Assembly (NCBI GenBank): GCA_019418305.1
Contig: DYCA01000010.1
Coordinates: 11,191-50,196 of the forward strand
Origin: Clostridiales bacterium
Lineage (GTDB): Bacteria; Bacillota; Clostridia; Oscillospirales; Butyricicoccaceae
Length of the DNA: 39,006 bases
Direction of reading: 5' to 3'
A model generated the notes under the pieces. That model ran no database searches, was not told the origin of the DNA, and saw nothing but the letters and a program-made list of their open reading frames with translations. The first letter of the stretch is position 1. The number at the start of each line of letters is the position of its first letter. Shown in pieces: positions 24,924 through 32,791 of this stretch. The position numbers were made by a program, and so were the translations under genes.

Positions 24924-25622
24924 TTATGCATTTTCTTGGAGCGCGTCGCGCAGTTTTTCCAGCGCCCGTTTTTCAATGCGCGATACATACGACCGTGAAA
25001 TGCCGAAGCGTTTGGCAATCTCGCGCTGCGGCAGCGGTGCGGCCATGCCGAGTCCATACCGGAGTCGTATGATTTCTCTTTCGCGCGGGGAGAGCGATGC
25101 GGCGAGCGCGCGATGCATGGCAAGATAGCGGTCATGCTCTTCCACTGCGGCAAGGCCGTCGTCCTCACAGCAAATGATGTCCTGCAAGGCCAGCGCATTG
25201 CCGTCTCCGTCGGTTTCGAGCGTGTCGGATAGCGATAATTCTCCTGCATTTTTTCGCTTTTGCCGGAAGTGCATCAGCAACTCGTTTTGAATGCATTTGG
25301 AAGCATAGGTTGCCAGACGGATGCTCTTATCCGGGCGGAATGTGCTGACCGCTTTAATCAGTCCGATGGTGCCGATGGAAATCAGGTCATCCTGTTGGGC
25401 GCTGGAGGCGTAGTATTTCTTGACAATATGCGCCACCAGCCGCAGATTGTGCTCAATCAGTTGCTCGCGGGCTTTTTCGTCTCCTTCCTGCTGCATTTTT
25501 CGCAGCAGCTCTGCTTCTTTGTCCGGCGGCAGCGGCTTGGGGAACGACCCGTCCGCGCCCTGCACGCGCAGGACGAGAAAAAAGAATGCGCCGCCCAGCG
25601 CAAACAGGGCGGGAAACAGCAT
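24924..25622 (-). CDS. sigK: RNA polymerase sporulation sigma factor, sigma-K type
   Basis: A 232-residue late mother-cell sigma factor. It has a hydrophobic N-terminal pro-sequence (MLFPALFALGGAFFFLVLRV) followed by FPKPLPPDKEAEL, then region 2 (LIEHNLRLVAHIVKKYY, DLISIGTIGLIKAVSTF, LATYASKCIQNELLMHFRQ) and region 4 (LSPREREIIRLRYGLG, REIAKRFGISRSYVSRIEKR). These match sigma-K closely and keep the membrane-tethering pro-peptide removed by SpoIVFB. The ATG at 25622 has GTGAGGTG upstream. The gene is complete and not split by a skin element, in contrast to cotJC in this window. It should drive late coat genes. Confidence 0.93.
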   Translation of the reverse strand: MLFPALFALGGAFFFLVLRVQGADGSFPKPLPPDKEAELLRKMQQEGDEKAREQLIEHNLRLVAHIVKKYYASSAQQDDLISIGTIGLIKAVSTFRPDKSIRLATYASKCIQNELLMHFRQKRKNAGELSLSDTLETDGDGNALALQDIICCEDDGLAAVEEHDRYLAMHRALAASLSPREREIIRLRYGLGMAAPLPQREIAKRFGISRSYVSRIEKRALEKLRDALQENA

Positions 25623-25700
25623 GCAAACGCACCTCACTTTTTTCAGGATACCGTTACGTTATGCATGTCGATGGCTGTCCTATGACGCAGAAAATAGGGC

Positions 25701-25729
25701 TTGTAATTTTCATACGAATCCATTATAAT
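25701..25729 (+). promoter_or_regulatory. sigma-A promoter of the yajC operon
   Basis: TTGTAA (25701-25706), 17 bp, TATAAT (25724-25729), about 42 bp before yajC. Confidence 0.8.
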
Positions 25730-25771
25730 ATGGTAGTATTCATGGCAAAAATGCACGAGGAGGTGTAAGCA

Positions 25772-26104
25772 ATGCCAGGTGCTCAGGAATACCTGACAGC
25801 GATTGGTCAATTCGCGCCGCTTGTTGTCCTGATCGTTTTGTTCTATTTTCTGATGATCCGTCCGCAGCGTAAGCGCGATAAGGCCGAACGCGAGATGCGC
25901 AATTCGATTGATGTGGGCGATGAGATCTCCACGATCGGCGGTTTTATCGGCCGTGTTGTCAGCGTGAAGGATGATGTGCTGGTAATCGAAACATCCAGCG
26001 ATCGTACTAAGCTCAAGATTTACCGTTGGGCGATTCGCGGCAAGGAGGCTCCGGCGACGGAAACGGTCGAGGCGCCCAAGGATGCGGATAAGAACGCAAA
26101 GTAA
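25772..26104 (+). CDS. yajC: preprotein translocase subunit YajC
   Basis: A 110-residue single-pass membrane protein of the Sec holotranslocon accessory complex. One helix (FAPLVVLIVLFYFLMI) is followed by the hallmark RPQRKRDKAE and by the small domain with GDEISTIGGFIGRVVSVKDD. GAGGAGG lies 8-9 nt before the start. It heads a run with the TIGR04086 and SCIFF genes, an order seen in many Clostridia. secD/secF are not adjacent here. Confidence 0.95.
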   Translation: MPGAQEYLTAIGQFAPLVVLIVLFYFLMIRPQRKRDKAEREMRNSIDVGDEISTIGGFIGRVVSVKDDVLVIETSSDRTKLKIYRWAIRGKEAPATETVEAPKDADKNAK

Positions 26105-26165
26105 TAAACCGGTTTCTTGCCGAATAGGATAAAGCAAAATCATTCGGCGGGAGGATGCGTAAGTT

Positions 26166-26579
26166 ATGAGAAAAACCAATGAAGGACCTTCGCCCGTCGG
26201 CGTGTTGTTGCCGGCGGCAGTGGTCGGCCTGCTGACAACCTTGCTGCTGATGCTGATTGGTGCGATTTTTGTGCATCGTCGAGTATTGGCAGAACAGGCA
26301 ATCGCCCCATGCGCATTAATCTTTTTGGCAGTGGGCTGTGCAATCGCCGCACTGATTTCGGCAAAGCGCGCTCCGGGAGGGAAATTCCTGTGGGCGATGG
26401 GCGCCGGCATTCTGGTTTTTCTGATTCTGCTGTTGGTGAGCATCATTCCGCTCGCCCAGCCGATGGATGTTGTGCGTATGGCGGTCAGCCTGCTTTGTGC
26501 GCTGGCAGCTTCGGCGCTCGGCGGCTTTGCCGGCGCCAATATGCGTAAACGGAACAAATATCGTCATTTAAAAAAGTAG
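26166..26579 (+). CDS. TIGR04086 family membrane protein
   Basis: A 137-residue protein with four membrane helices (VLLPAAVVGLLTTLLLMLIG, PCALIFLAVGCAIAALIS, LWAMGAGILVFLILLLVSII, MAVSLLCALAASALGGFAG) and a basic tail. The family is typical of Clostridia, where it sits next to yajC and SCIFF; its function is unknown. A short hairpin (GCCGAAT 26119-26125 with ATTCGGC 26142-26148) stands just before its ribosome-binding site and might modulate translation. Confidence 0.85.
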   Translation: MRKTNEGPSPVGVLLPAAVVGLLTTLLLMLIGAIFVHRRVLAEQAIAPCALIFLAVGCAIAALISAKRAPGGKFLWAMGAGILVFLILLLVSIIPLAQPMDVVRMAVSLLCALAASALGGFAGANMRKRNKYRHLKK

Positions 26580-26592
26580 GAGGGAAATTTCC

Positions 26593-26736
26593 ATGAAGCA
26601 TGTATCTACGCTGACCTCTGCAACCCTGAAGCAGACTGCAGCACACGGCGGCTGCGGCGAGTGCCAGACTTCCTGCCAGTCCGCGTGCAAGACCTCTTGC
26701 ACGGTGGCAAACCAGAAGTGCGAGCACGCGAAGTAA
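26593..26736 (+). CDS. scfA: SCIFF peptide precursor (six cysteines in forty-five)
   Basis: A 47-residue ribosomal peptide precursor beginning MKHVSTLTSATLKQTAAHGG. Its six cysteines fall in a 23-residue stretch (CGECQTSCQSACKTSCTVAN and then QKC). The family is nearly universal in Clostridia, and its maturase forms a sulfur-to-alpha- or sulfur-to-gamma-carbon thioether (ranthipeptide). A good ribosome-binding site (GGAGGGAAATTTCC) precedes it. The maturase gene follows 82 nt later, with a hairpin between. The biological role of the mature peptide is not established. Confidence 0.97.
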   Translation: MKHVSTLTSATLKQTAAHGGCGECQTSCQSACKTSCTVANQKCEHAK

Positions 26737-26760
26737 TCGCGGGTTTTATGAAGTCAATCG

Positions 26761-26792
26761 CAAGGCGTGCCGGTTGCGGCGCGCCTTGTTTG
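26761..26792 (+). terminator. hairpin between SCIFF and its maturase (candidate attenuator)
   Basis: CAAGGCG (26761-26767) pairs with CGCCTTG (26782-26788), with inner CCG/CGG pairing, followed by TTTGTTG. Partial termination here would give more precursor than enzyme. Confidence 0.7.
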
Positions 26793-26818
26793 TTGCGTAT
26801 CGGAGGAAGATTAAAGAA

Positions 26819-28189
26819 ATGATTCATCGTTATCAAAAAAACGGTTTGAATTTTGTGCTGGACGTCAATTCGGGCGCAGTGCATGTGCTGGATGATATCA
26901 GCTATGCGGTGTCCGGCCTGATTGACGAGAATATGGCGGATATCTGCCCGCAGCAGATTGTGGACGAGCTTTCGCAGTATCCGGCGGACGAAGTGCGCGA
27001 GGCGTACAGTGAGCTGGCAGAGCTGAAAAAGGCGGGCCAGCTGTTCGCGCAGGATGATTACATCGATGTGAGCAAGTATATTCCGGTCGGTGCACCAGTC
27101 AAGGCGCTGTGCCTGCATGTCGCGCATGACTGCAACCTGCGCTGCAAATACTGCTTTGCATCCACGGGTGACTTTGGTCAGGGACGCAAGATTATGCCGC
27201 CGGAAATTGCTAAAAAGGCGATAGATTTTGTTATCGCGCGCTCAGGCAAGCGGCATAATATCGAGGTGGACTTCTTCGGCGGCGAGCCGCTCATGGCGTG
27301 GGATACGGTTGTGCAGACGGTGGATTATGCGCGCAGCTTGGAGGAGAAGTTCGATAAAAAGTTCCGCTTCACCATCACCACCAACGGTTTGCTGCTCGAT
27401 GAGGACAAGCGCGCCTATATCAACGAAAATATGGATAATGTTGTGCTGTCGCTCGACGGCCGTCCCGGGGTCAACGACGAGTTCCGCAAGACCGTGTCGG
27501 GCGCAGGCAGCTACGATGTTATCGTGCCCAAGTTCAAGGCGCTGGTGGATGCGCGTGATCCGGAGAAGGATTACTATGCGCGCGGCACGTTCACTTCGCA
27601 TAATCTGGATTTTGCCGACGATGTGGTGCACATTGCGGACGCGGGCTTTGACCGCCTGTCGGTTGAGCCGGTAACGGCGGAGTGCGGCTGCGGCTACGAT
27701 TTAACCGAAGCGGATCTGCCCAAAATCGAAGCGGAATACGACCGCCTGACCGAGATTATGCTCGAGCGCAGAAAGGCCGGCAAGCCGTTCTCGTTTTTCC
27801 ACTTCATGGTCGATTTGGATCAGGGTCCGTGCGTGGTCAAGCGTCTGCGCGGCTGCGGCGCGGGCTATGAATATGTGGCCGTCACGCCGGACGGCGATAT
27901 CTATCCCTGCCATCAGTTTGTCGGCAAAGACGAATTCAGGCAGGGCAGCGTGCTTGACCAGTCGTTCGACATGGACATTGCGGCCAAGTTTGCGGGCATG
28001 AACATTTATACCCGCCCGAAGTGCCAGAAGTGTTGGGCGAAGTTCTACTGTTCTGGCGGCTGCTCGGCGGCAAACTACAACATGAATCATGATATGAATG
28101 ATTCTTATGATCTCGGTTGCGAGATGGAGCGCAAGCGATTGGAATGTGCAATTTATCTGAAAGCGGCGGAGAAAATTTGCGCAGATTAG
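26819..28189 (+). CDS. scfB: SCIFF radical SAM maturase with SPASM domain
   Basis: A 456-residue enzyme that installs the thioether in SCIFF using SAM-derived radicals. An N-terminal peptide-recognition (RRE-like) region is followed by the radical SAM core with Cys105, Cys109 and Cys112 in CNLRCKYCFAS binding the catalytic 4Fe-4S cluster. A C-terminal SPASM domain has cysteines in CGAGYEYVAVTPDGDIYPC and CQKCWAKFYCSGGCSAANYN for auxiliary clusters. The ATG at 26819 has GGAGGA about 11 nt upstream. It is homologous to the characterised CteB and related thioether-forming enzymes. Confidence 0.96.
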   Translation: MIHRYQKNGLNFVLDVNSGAVHVLDDISYAVSGLIDENMADICPQQIVDELSQYPADEVREAYSELAELKKAGQLFAQDDYIDVSKYIPVGAPVKALCLHVAHDCNLRCKYCFASTGDFGQGRKIMPPEIAKKAIDFVIARSGKRHNIEVDFFGGEPLMAWDTVVQTVDYARSLEEKFDKKFRFTITTNGLLLDEDKRAYINENMDNVVLSLDGRPGVNDEFRKTVSGAGSYDVIVPKFKALVDARDPEKDYYARGTFTSHNLDFADDVVHIADAGFDRLSVEPVTAECGCGYDLTEADLPKIEAEYDRLTEIMLERRKAGKPFSFFHFMVDLDQGPCVVKRLRGCGAGYEYVAVTPDGDIYPCHQFVGKDEFRQGSVLDQSFDMDIAAKFAGMNIYTRPKCQKCWAKFYCSGGCSAANYNMNHDMNDSYDLGCEMERKRLECAIYLKAAEKICAD

Positions 28190-28228
28190 TCAATGCGACA
28201 AAAATGTATCAAGAAACCGTAAAAGTCG

Positions 28229-28258
28229 TTGCGGACACCTGCAAAGCTGCCGTATAAT
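28229..28258 (+). promoter_or_regulatory. candidate promoter for the ProC-like gene
   Basis: TTGCGG (28229-28234), 18 bp, TATAAT (28253-28258), 45 bp before the gene. Confidence 0.65.
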
Positions 28259-28302
28259 GACTACTGTATTTTTCAATGTCCCTCTGTGAAGGAGATGATG
28301 AT

Positions 28303-28794
28303 ATGCCGCAGAACGTATTGGTGTCCGTGCTGGGTGAGGGGGAATATCTGCCCCATCTGGTTCGTGCCATTCTGGAAAAAGAGGTAATTCCGGCGCGCAA
28401 CCTGTTCCTGTCCTCTAAAAATCAGGTAGCCTGTCAGGCGGCCGAGGGCTATGATGTGCGCATCTGTGAGGATGACCTTTCCGCTGTGATCAAAAGCGAA
28501 ATCGTTTTGGTGACAGCGTCCAAGCGCGAAATGCCGACCCAGTTGGCTATGATCTCCAGCAGCTCGCAGAAGCGTGTGGTTGTTACCGTGTGCGATAGCG
28601 AAAAGGTCGACTTGGCTTATGTAGCCGATCGCATCGCAGCCGCAACCGAGCTGATTGCCGCCGTGCTGCATCGGGACGAGAACGGAAAGCTGTACGCCAC
28701 GTATGAGATCAGCCAGAAGGCGCGCCTGTTCCTGCATCAGCCGTGCCGTGATTTGGTCAACGCCATGTGTGAGCGAATCAATGAAATGGGCTGA
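28303..28794 (+). CDS. ProC-like partial Rossmann protein
   Basis: A 163-residue protein resembling only the N-terminal NAD(P)-binding half of pyrroline-5-carboxylate reductase/ComER-type proteins: VLVSVLGEGEYLPHLVRAIL, then NLFLSSKNQ and SEIVLVTASKREM. The nucleotide-binding glycine loop is degenerate (LGEGEY rather than GxGxxA) and the catalytic C-terminal domain is missing. AAGGAG precedes the ATG at 28303. It may be a regulatory or decayed relative; I do not assign an enzyme activity. Confidence 0.6.
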   Translation: MPQNVLVSVLGEGEYLPHLVRAILEKEVIPARNLFLSSKNQVACQAAEGYDVRICEDDLSAVIKSEIVLVTASKREMPTQLAMISSSSQKRVVVTVCDSEKVDLAYVADRIAAATELIAAVLHRDENGKLYATYEISQKARLFLHQPCRDLVNAMCERINEMG

Positions 28795-28854
28795 GTTCTA
28801 AAACGGTCAAACCGGGAATATGCTGTATCATGACCTTCCACGAGGGGGAGACGA

Positions 28855-29394
28855 ATGAATAAGCAGCATATTCTCGGTTTTTTTGATGATCTGGTGCGCA
28901 CGCCCGCGTTTCTGTTTCTGTGCGCGATGTTTTTGTGCGGTGCGGTAGCGGGCGGGCTGACCGGTCTGCGTGCCAGTGAAGGGGACAGCGCAGTGGAGCT
29001 GACAGCGTTTCTGGCGCAGCTGCCGGGACAGGCACTCAAAAGCGTGCTGTGCGCGCTGTTGTGGATTATGCTTGCGCCGCTGTGTGCGCTGCTGCGGCCA
29101 GCACCGCTGTTCCTGTCCGCTGTGGTAGCCGCTCGCGGCTTTGTGCTGGCGCTGACGATGGCGGTCGGGCTGGGACAGGAGGAAGGGGCGCTGCTGTCCC
29201 TCGGCATGGCGGCGCTGCCCGCAATGCTGGGCGTGCCAGCGCTGCTGGCCGCCTGCTCCATGGTCTGGCAGAGCGGGGAGGCAATGGGACGGTATTCGCT
29301 GCGCGCCTGCCGCGCACCGTTTGCGGTGTGTTTATTGCTGGCGGCCGCGGGTGCGCTGCTGCGCGTGACCTTTGCCTTGCTGTGGAACATATGA
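28855..29394 (+). CDS. membrane protein, possibly SpoIIM-like
   Basis: A 179-residue protein with about five hydrophobic helices, beginning with a short cytoplasmic stretch and FLFLCAMFLCGAVAGGLTGL. The GAVAGG-type first helix, the length and the helix count recall stage II sporulation protein M, part of the engulfment machinery, but similarity is weak and other small Clostridia membrane proteins fit equally well. GAGGGGGAG precedes the start. It lies 60 bp downstream of the ProC-like gene and ends at a strong terminator. Confidence 0.6.
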   Translation: MNKQHILGFFDDLVRTPAFLFLCAMFLCGAVAGGLTGLRASEGDSAVELTAFLAQLPGQALKSVLCALLWIMLAPLCALLRPAPLFLSAVVAARGFVLALTMAVGLGQEEGALLSLGMAALPAMLGVPALLAACSMVWQSGEAMGRYSLRACRAPFAVCLLLAAAGALLRVTFALLWNI

Positions 29395-29426
29395 CAAGAG
29401 CCGGACGCATCTGCGTCCGGCTCTTG
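29395..29426 (+). terminator. bidirectional terminator
   Basis: A 15-bp stem CAAGAGCCGGACGCA (29395-29409) with its complement (29412-29426), very stable. It sits between the membrane-protein gene and thiH, which converge. Confidence 0.9.
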
Positions 29427-29483
29427 TTCACTCGGCTGGATAAAGCTGCGGGGAGAGAAATGCCGCGTTTGCCGGGGGGATTG

Positions 29484-30674
29484 TCATACATACAGGTAGT
29501 CCGCCATGACAGGTTGTAAGCCGTGGGCCTCAATGGCCTGATAGACCTCGTCGACCGAGCGGTCGTCCGAAATCTCAAACTGCTCGTCGCCCTTGTCCTC
29601 GCCCGAGTGGCCACCGATGCCGACGTCCACGCCCGCTGAGATTTTGGTTGCGGCGATGCCGATGATGTTATCGCGGAAACCCGCGCGTTCGCGTGTCGAG
29701 ATGGTGATGGACGCGAACGGCATAAAGATGCGGTAGGCACACACGACCTGCAGCAGCTGCGGCTCGTGTACGTCCTTGGGATTGATTTTGTCATTGTTGA
29801 TAATCGGACGCAGACGCGGGCAGGAGAAGGCAATCTCCGCGTGCGGATATTTGCGCTGGAGGAGGTAGGCGTGCAGGCCGGTAGCAAAGGCATCCTTACG
29901 GAAGTCGGAAAGGCCCAGCAGCGCCGCAAAGCCCACGCCGCGCATGCCGCCCATCAGAGCGCGCTCCTGCGCGTTCAGGCGGTAGGGGAAAATGCGCTTG
30001 TGGCCGCCGAGATGCAGGGTTTGGTACTTATCCGCATCATAGGTCTCTTGGAACACGGTGACGTAATCCACGCCGCACTCGTGCAGATAAGCGTATTCGT
30101 CAACGTTGAGCGGATAGATTTCGATGCCGATGACGCGGAAGTATTGGCGCGCGAGCTTGACCGCCTCACCGATGTATTCCACCGGCGACATCGTGCGGCT
30201 CTCACCGGTTAGCAGCAGGATTTCCTGCAAGCCGGTTGCGGCGATGGCCTGAAGCTCCTGCTCGATTTCATCCATGTCGAGCTTGGCGCGGCGGATTTTG
30301 TTGTGGCAGTTGAAGCCGCAGTAGATACAGTAGTTTTCGCAATAGTTGGCGATGTACAGCGGGGTGAACATCTGTACCGAGTTGCCGAAATGCTTGCGCG
30401 TCTCCATCTGTGCGCGCTGCGCCATCTGTTCCAGAAACGGTAAGGCGGCAGGGGAGAGCAGCGCGGCAAAGTCCTCGGGCTGGAGTACATCGCGGTTTAA
30501 GGCACGCTGTACATCGGCGGCGGTGTAGGAATCCGCATCGTAGGCGTTCATGCGGGAGATAACTTCGTCTTGAATCTCCGAGCCGATGTTGTCCATGCCG
30601 GGCTGATAGGCCATGTGGTCGGTCTCGGCGGTGATATATTTTGCGGAGATAACCTCCGATTTGTTTTCATACAT
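29484..30674 (-). CDS. thiH: 2-iminoacetate synthase ThiH
   Basis: A 396-residue radical SAM enzyme that splits tyrosine into dehydroglycine and p-cresol, feeding ThiG in thiazole synthesis. The cluster motif CENYCIYC (CX3CX2C) lies in YIANYCENYCIYCGFNCHNK, and a biotin/thiamin-synthase-type barrel follows. The ATG at 30674 (MYENKSEVIS) has AAAGGA upstream; an earlier in-frame start would lie in the repeat-rich gap. It is the last gene of the riboswitch-controlled thiSFGH operon. Confidence 0.95.
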   Translation of the reverse strand: MYENKSEVISAKYITAETDHMAYQPGMDNIGSEIQDEVISRMNAYDADSYTAADVQRALNRDVLQPEDFAALLSPAALPFLEQMAQRAQMETRKHFGNSVQMFTPLYIANYCENYCIYCGFNCHNKIRRAKLDMDEIEQELQAIAATGLQEILLLTGESRTMSPVEYIGEAVKLARQYFRVIGIEIYPLNVDEYAYLHECGVDYVTVFQETYDADKYQTLHLGGHKRIFPYRLNAQERALMGGMRGVGFAALLGLSDFRKDAFATGLHAYLLQRKYPHAEIAFSCPRLRPIINNDKINPKDVHEPQLLQVVCAYRIFMPFASITISTRERAGFRDNIIGIAATKISAGVDVGIGGHSGEDKGDEQFEISDDRSVDEVYQAIEAHGLQPVMADYLYV

Positions 30675-30902
30675 GACAATAATCCTTTCTTGGTTTGTGC
30701 TTCCCCCGAGGCGGTGCGGGCAATGCCGCTGCGCGCGGCGGGCGCACAAGAAGGAGACAACCTGCGGTTTTCCCCTTCTTGTGAATCAACCGCTTTCCCT
30801 TCAGGGCGCGCTGCGCGCGCAAAGCAGAGTTCCGGTTTTTGCTTGCCGCCCATTTCACAGAATTAGAACAGCAAGGGCGGCTGCCACCCCAGAGGAGGTG
30901 CC
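30675..30902. repeat. 228-bp repeat-rich gap inside the thi operon
   Basis: No convincing gene. It holds CACAAGAAGG (30745-30754) with its exact complement CCTTCTTGTG (30774-30783), a loop with CCTGCGG, and GC-palindromic clusters (CCGCTGCGCGCGGCGG region near 30726, GCGCGCTGCGCGCGC near 30806). It looks like an intergenic palindromic repeat of unknown family. Confidence 0.6.
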
Positions 30903-31667
30903 TCAGTCGCGCAAAAAGCCTGTCAGCGGGGAGGATGCCGAGGCGCACTCGCGCACACGGCCCAAACCGGACAAATAAGCCGTGCGGCCGGCCTCGATTG
31001 CCTTTTTGAATGCCTCGGCCATCGCCGGGATATCGCCTGCCGTGGCGATTGCAGTGTTTGCCATCACGGCGGCCGCACCCATTTCCATCGCCTCGCACGC
31101 CTGCGACGGCCGACCGATGCCTGCATCCACGATAACCGGCAGGTCGATTTCGTCAATCAGAATTTGAATGAACTCGCGCGTGGCAAGTCCCTTGTTGGTA
31201 CCGATGGGTGCGCCGAGCGGCATCACGCAGGCCGCACCCGCGCTGACCAAGTCGCGCGCAACGTTCAGGTCGGGATACATGTACGGCATGACGACAAAGC
31301 CCTCTTTTGCGAGGATTTCGGTCGCGCGGATAGTTTCCTGATTGTCGGGCAGCAGATATTTGCTGTCGCGCATGATTTCGATTTTGACAAAATCGCCGCA
31401 GCCAACCTCACGCGAGAGCCGCGCGATGCGTATCGCTTCGTCCGCGTTGCGCGCCCCCGAGGTATTAGGCAGAAGAGTGACCCCCTTGGGGATATAATCG
31501 AGGATGTTTGCCGTGCCGCCTTCATTGGCGCGGCGCAGCGCGAGCGTGATAATCTGTGCGCCTGCATTGTGTACGGCGGCGTTGATTAAATCGAGCGAAT
31601 ATTTGCCTGAGCCTAGAATAAAGCGGGAGGTGAATTCGTGTCCGCCCAGAATCAGCTTATCTTCCAT
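30903..31667 (-). CDS. thiG: thiazole synthase ThiG
   Basis: A 254-residue TIM-barrel enzyme that condenses deoxyxylulose phosphate, dehydroglycine and sulfur from ThiS-thiocarboxylate into the thiazole of thiamine. Landmarks are the N-terminal [18 protein letters not shown], the catalytic-lysine strand [20 protein letters not shown], phosphate-binding loops [13 protein letters not shown] and [18 protein letters not shown], and [18 protein letters not shown] lies upstream of the start. It is the third gene of the operon. Confidence 0.97.
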   Translation of the reverse strand: MEDKLILGGHEFTSRFILGSGKYSLDLINAAVHNAGAQIITLALRRANEGGTANILDYIPKGVTLLPNTSGARNADEAIRIARLSREVGCGDFVKIEIMRDSKYLLPDNQETIRATEILAKEGFVVMPYMYPDLNVARDLVSAGAACVMPLGAPIGTNKGLATREFIQILIDEIDLPVIVDAGIGRPSQACEAMEMGAAAVMANTAIATAGDIPAMAEAFKKAIEAGRTAYLSGLGRVRECASASSPLTGFLRD

Positions 31668-31698
31668 GGTTGTTCTTCTCCTTTATGTGAAAATTGTG

Positions 31699-32334
31699 TT
31701 AAGGTTCGGTATGTCCGAGCAGCAGACGCAGCACCATAGTGGCTTGCTGCGCAGCGCAGACGGCGACACGCGGCGCCATCAGGCCAATACCGTCCGCAAT
31801 GTCGCTCGTTCCGTCGCCGCAGACGTACAGCCGACCGAAGCGGCGTTCAGTGCGCATCAGGTTTGCTGAACCGCAGCCCGCCATGCCGCTGCCCGAAACA
31901 ATAGGTGTGTCCGGCAAACGCTCCAGCAGTGTTTCAATTAGCATGGCTTTCTGGTCAGCGCGGTCGAATGCTTCGCAGACCACGTCGCAGTCTGCAAACA
32001 AGCGCGCGGCGTTGGCCGGGACGATGCGTTCAGTGTGCGGTTCGTATTGCAGATAGGGGTTGATGGCTTCCAGCTGTTCGAGCAGCGCCAGCGTTTTGGG
32101 GATGCCGATGTCCTTCATCGTGTAGTGCTGCCGGTTGAGGTTGCTGATTTCCACCGTGTCGAAATCCACCAGCACCAGCCGTCCCACACCCAGCCGCGCC
32201 AGATGCACGGCGATGTTGGAGCCAAGTCCGCCCAGTCCTGCGATACCGACTGAAGCGTGGTCGAGCTTTTGCTGGATGTCCGCGCCGTGCCGCTCGACGA
32301 GCGCGGCGTGCAGTTCTTCTTTGGTCAAATGCAT
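31699..32334 (-). CDS. thiF: ThiF-type adenylyltransferase for ThiS (family 2)
   Basis: A 211-residue E1-like enzyme that adenylates the ThiS C-terminus before sulfur transfer. The nucleotide-binding motif is GIAGLGGLGSNIAVHLARLG, then LVDFDTVEISNLNRQ. It belongs to the short clostridial ThiF type and lacks the longer zinc-binding tail of E. coli ThiF. The ATG at 32334 has GGAGG about 8 nt upstream, placed inside the end of thiS, so the two are coupled. MHLTKEELHA is the N-terminus. Confidence 0.93.
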   Translation of the reverse strand: MHLTKEELHAALVERHGADIQQKLDHASVGIAGLGGLGSNIAVHLARLGVGRLVLVDFDTVEISNLNRQHYTMKDIGIPKTLALLEQLEAINPYLQYEPHTERIVPANAARLFADCDVVCEAFDRADQKAMLIETLLERLPDTPIVSGSGMAGCGSANLMRTERRFGRLYVCGDGTSDIADGIGLMAPRVAVCAAQQATMVLRLLLGHTEP

Positions 32335-32338
32335 GCTT

Positions 32339-32533
32339 TCAGCCTCCGCCGACAAACTGCACAATTTCAATTACATCGTCCTCGTGCAGTGTCTCTTGTG
32401 AAAAGCGTGTGCGCGGCACAATTTGTCCGTTGCGCTCGACCGCGACGCGCTGCGGGTCGTGTCCGCGCTGCTCCAAAAGAGACAGCACAGTCATACCCGC
32501 AGAACAGGTACACGCCTCGCCGTTTATTTTCAT
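32339..32533 (-). CDS. thiS: sulfur carrier protein ThiS
   Basis: A 64-residue ubiquitin-like protein ending in Gly-Gly-Gly (IVQFVGGG), whose C-terminal carboxylate is converted to thiocarboxylate as the sulfur donor for thiazole. Beta-grasp features include MTVLSLLEQRGHDPQRVAVE. It is the first gene after the TPP riboswitch. AAGAAGGGA precedes the start. Confidence 0.93.
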   Translation of the reverse strand: MKINGEACTCSAGMTVLSLLEQRGHDPQRVAVERNGQIVPRTRFSQETLHEDDVIEIVQFVGGG

Positions 32534-32555
32534 AAAATCCCTTCTTTCAGGAAAT

Positions 32556-32592
32556 AAAAATACCCCGGTTTCACCATGCGGTAAAACCGGGG
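32556..32592 (-). terminator. riboswitch-controlled terminator
   Basis: Minus strand: a 13-bp stem with CCCCGGTTTTACC (32592-32580), loop GCAT, GGTGAAACCGGGG (32575-32563), then TATTTTT. It directly follows the TPP aptamer and precedes thiS, so TPP binding probably ends transcription here. Confidence 0.92.
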
Positions 32593-32608
32593 CATTGAGT
32601 TTTTGCGA

Positions 32609-32697
32609 TGCGACAGCTTCCCTACGATGGTGCTAACCAACAGGTTCAAAAGGTTAGGCTCTCGCCCTCTCAGCCGCTCATCACGGCACCCTTGCTT
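32609..32697 (-). promoter_or_regulatory. TPP riboswitch (THI box)
   Basis: Minus strand: AGGGTGCC start, GGCTGAGAGGG (the CUGAGA core), CCTTTTGAACCTG, then GTAGGGAAGC, which are the conserved blocks of the TPP aptamer in the right order. It lies 75 nt before thiS with a terminator in between. When TPP is plentiful it should switch off thiSFGH. The aptamer edges are approximate. Confidence 0.95.
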
Positions 32698-32727
32698 GCA
32701 AATCCAGTATAGACCAGTGAAAAGTGG

Positions 32728-32774
32728 TTGTCAAGGCGCAAATTCTCTGCTACAATAAAAGAAAACAAATGTTC
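32728..32774 (+). promoter_or_regulatory. dinB promoter with LexA-type SOS box
   Basis: TTGTCA (32728-32733), 17 bp, TACAAT (32751-32756). Just downstream, 32760-32774 reads AGAAAACAAATGTTC; its complement GAACATTTGTTTTCT fits the clostridial LexA box GAAC-N4-GTTT. The same 15 bp precede the helicase gene at 37078. Confidence 0.8.
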
Positions 32775-32791
32775 GATGGGAGGAGAACGCC

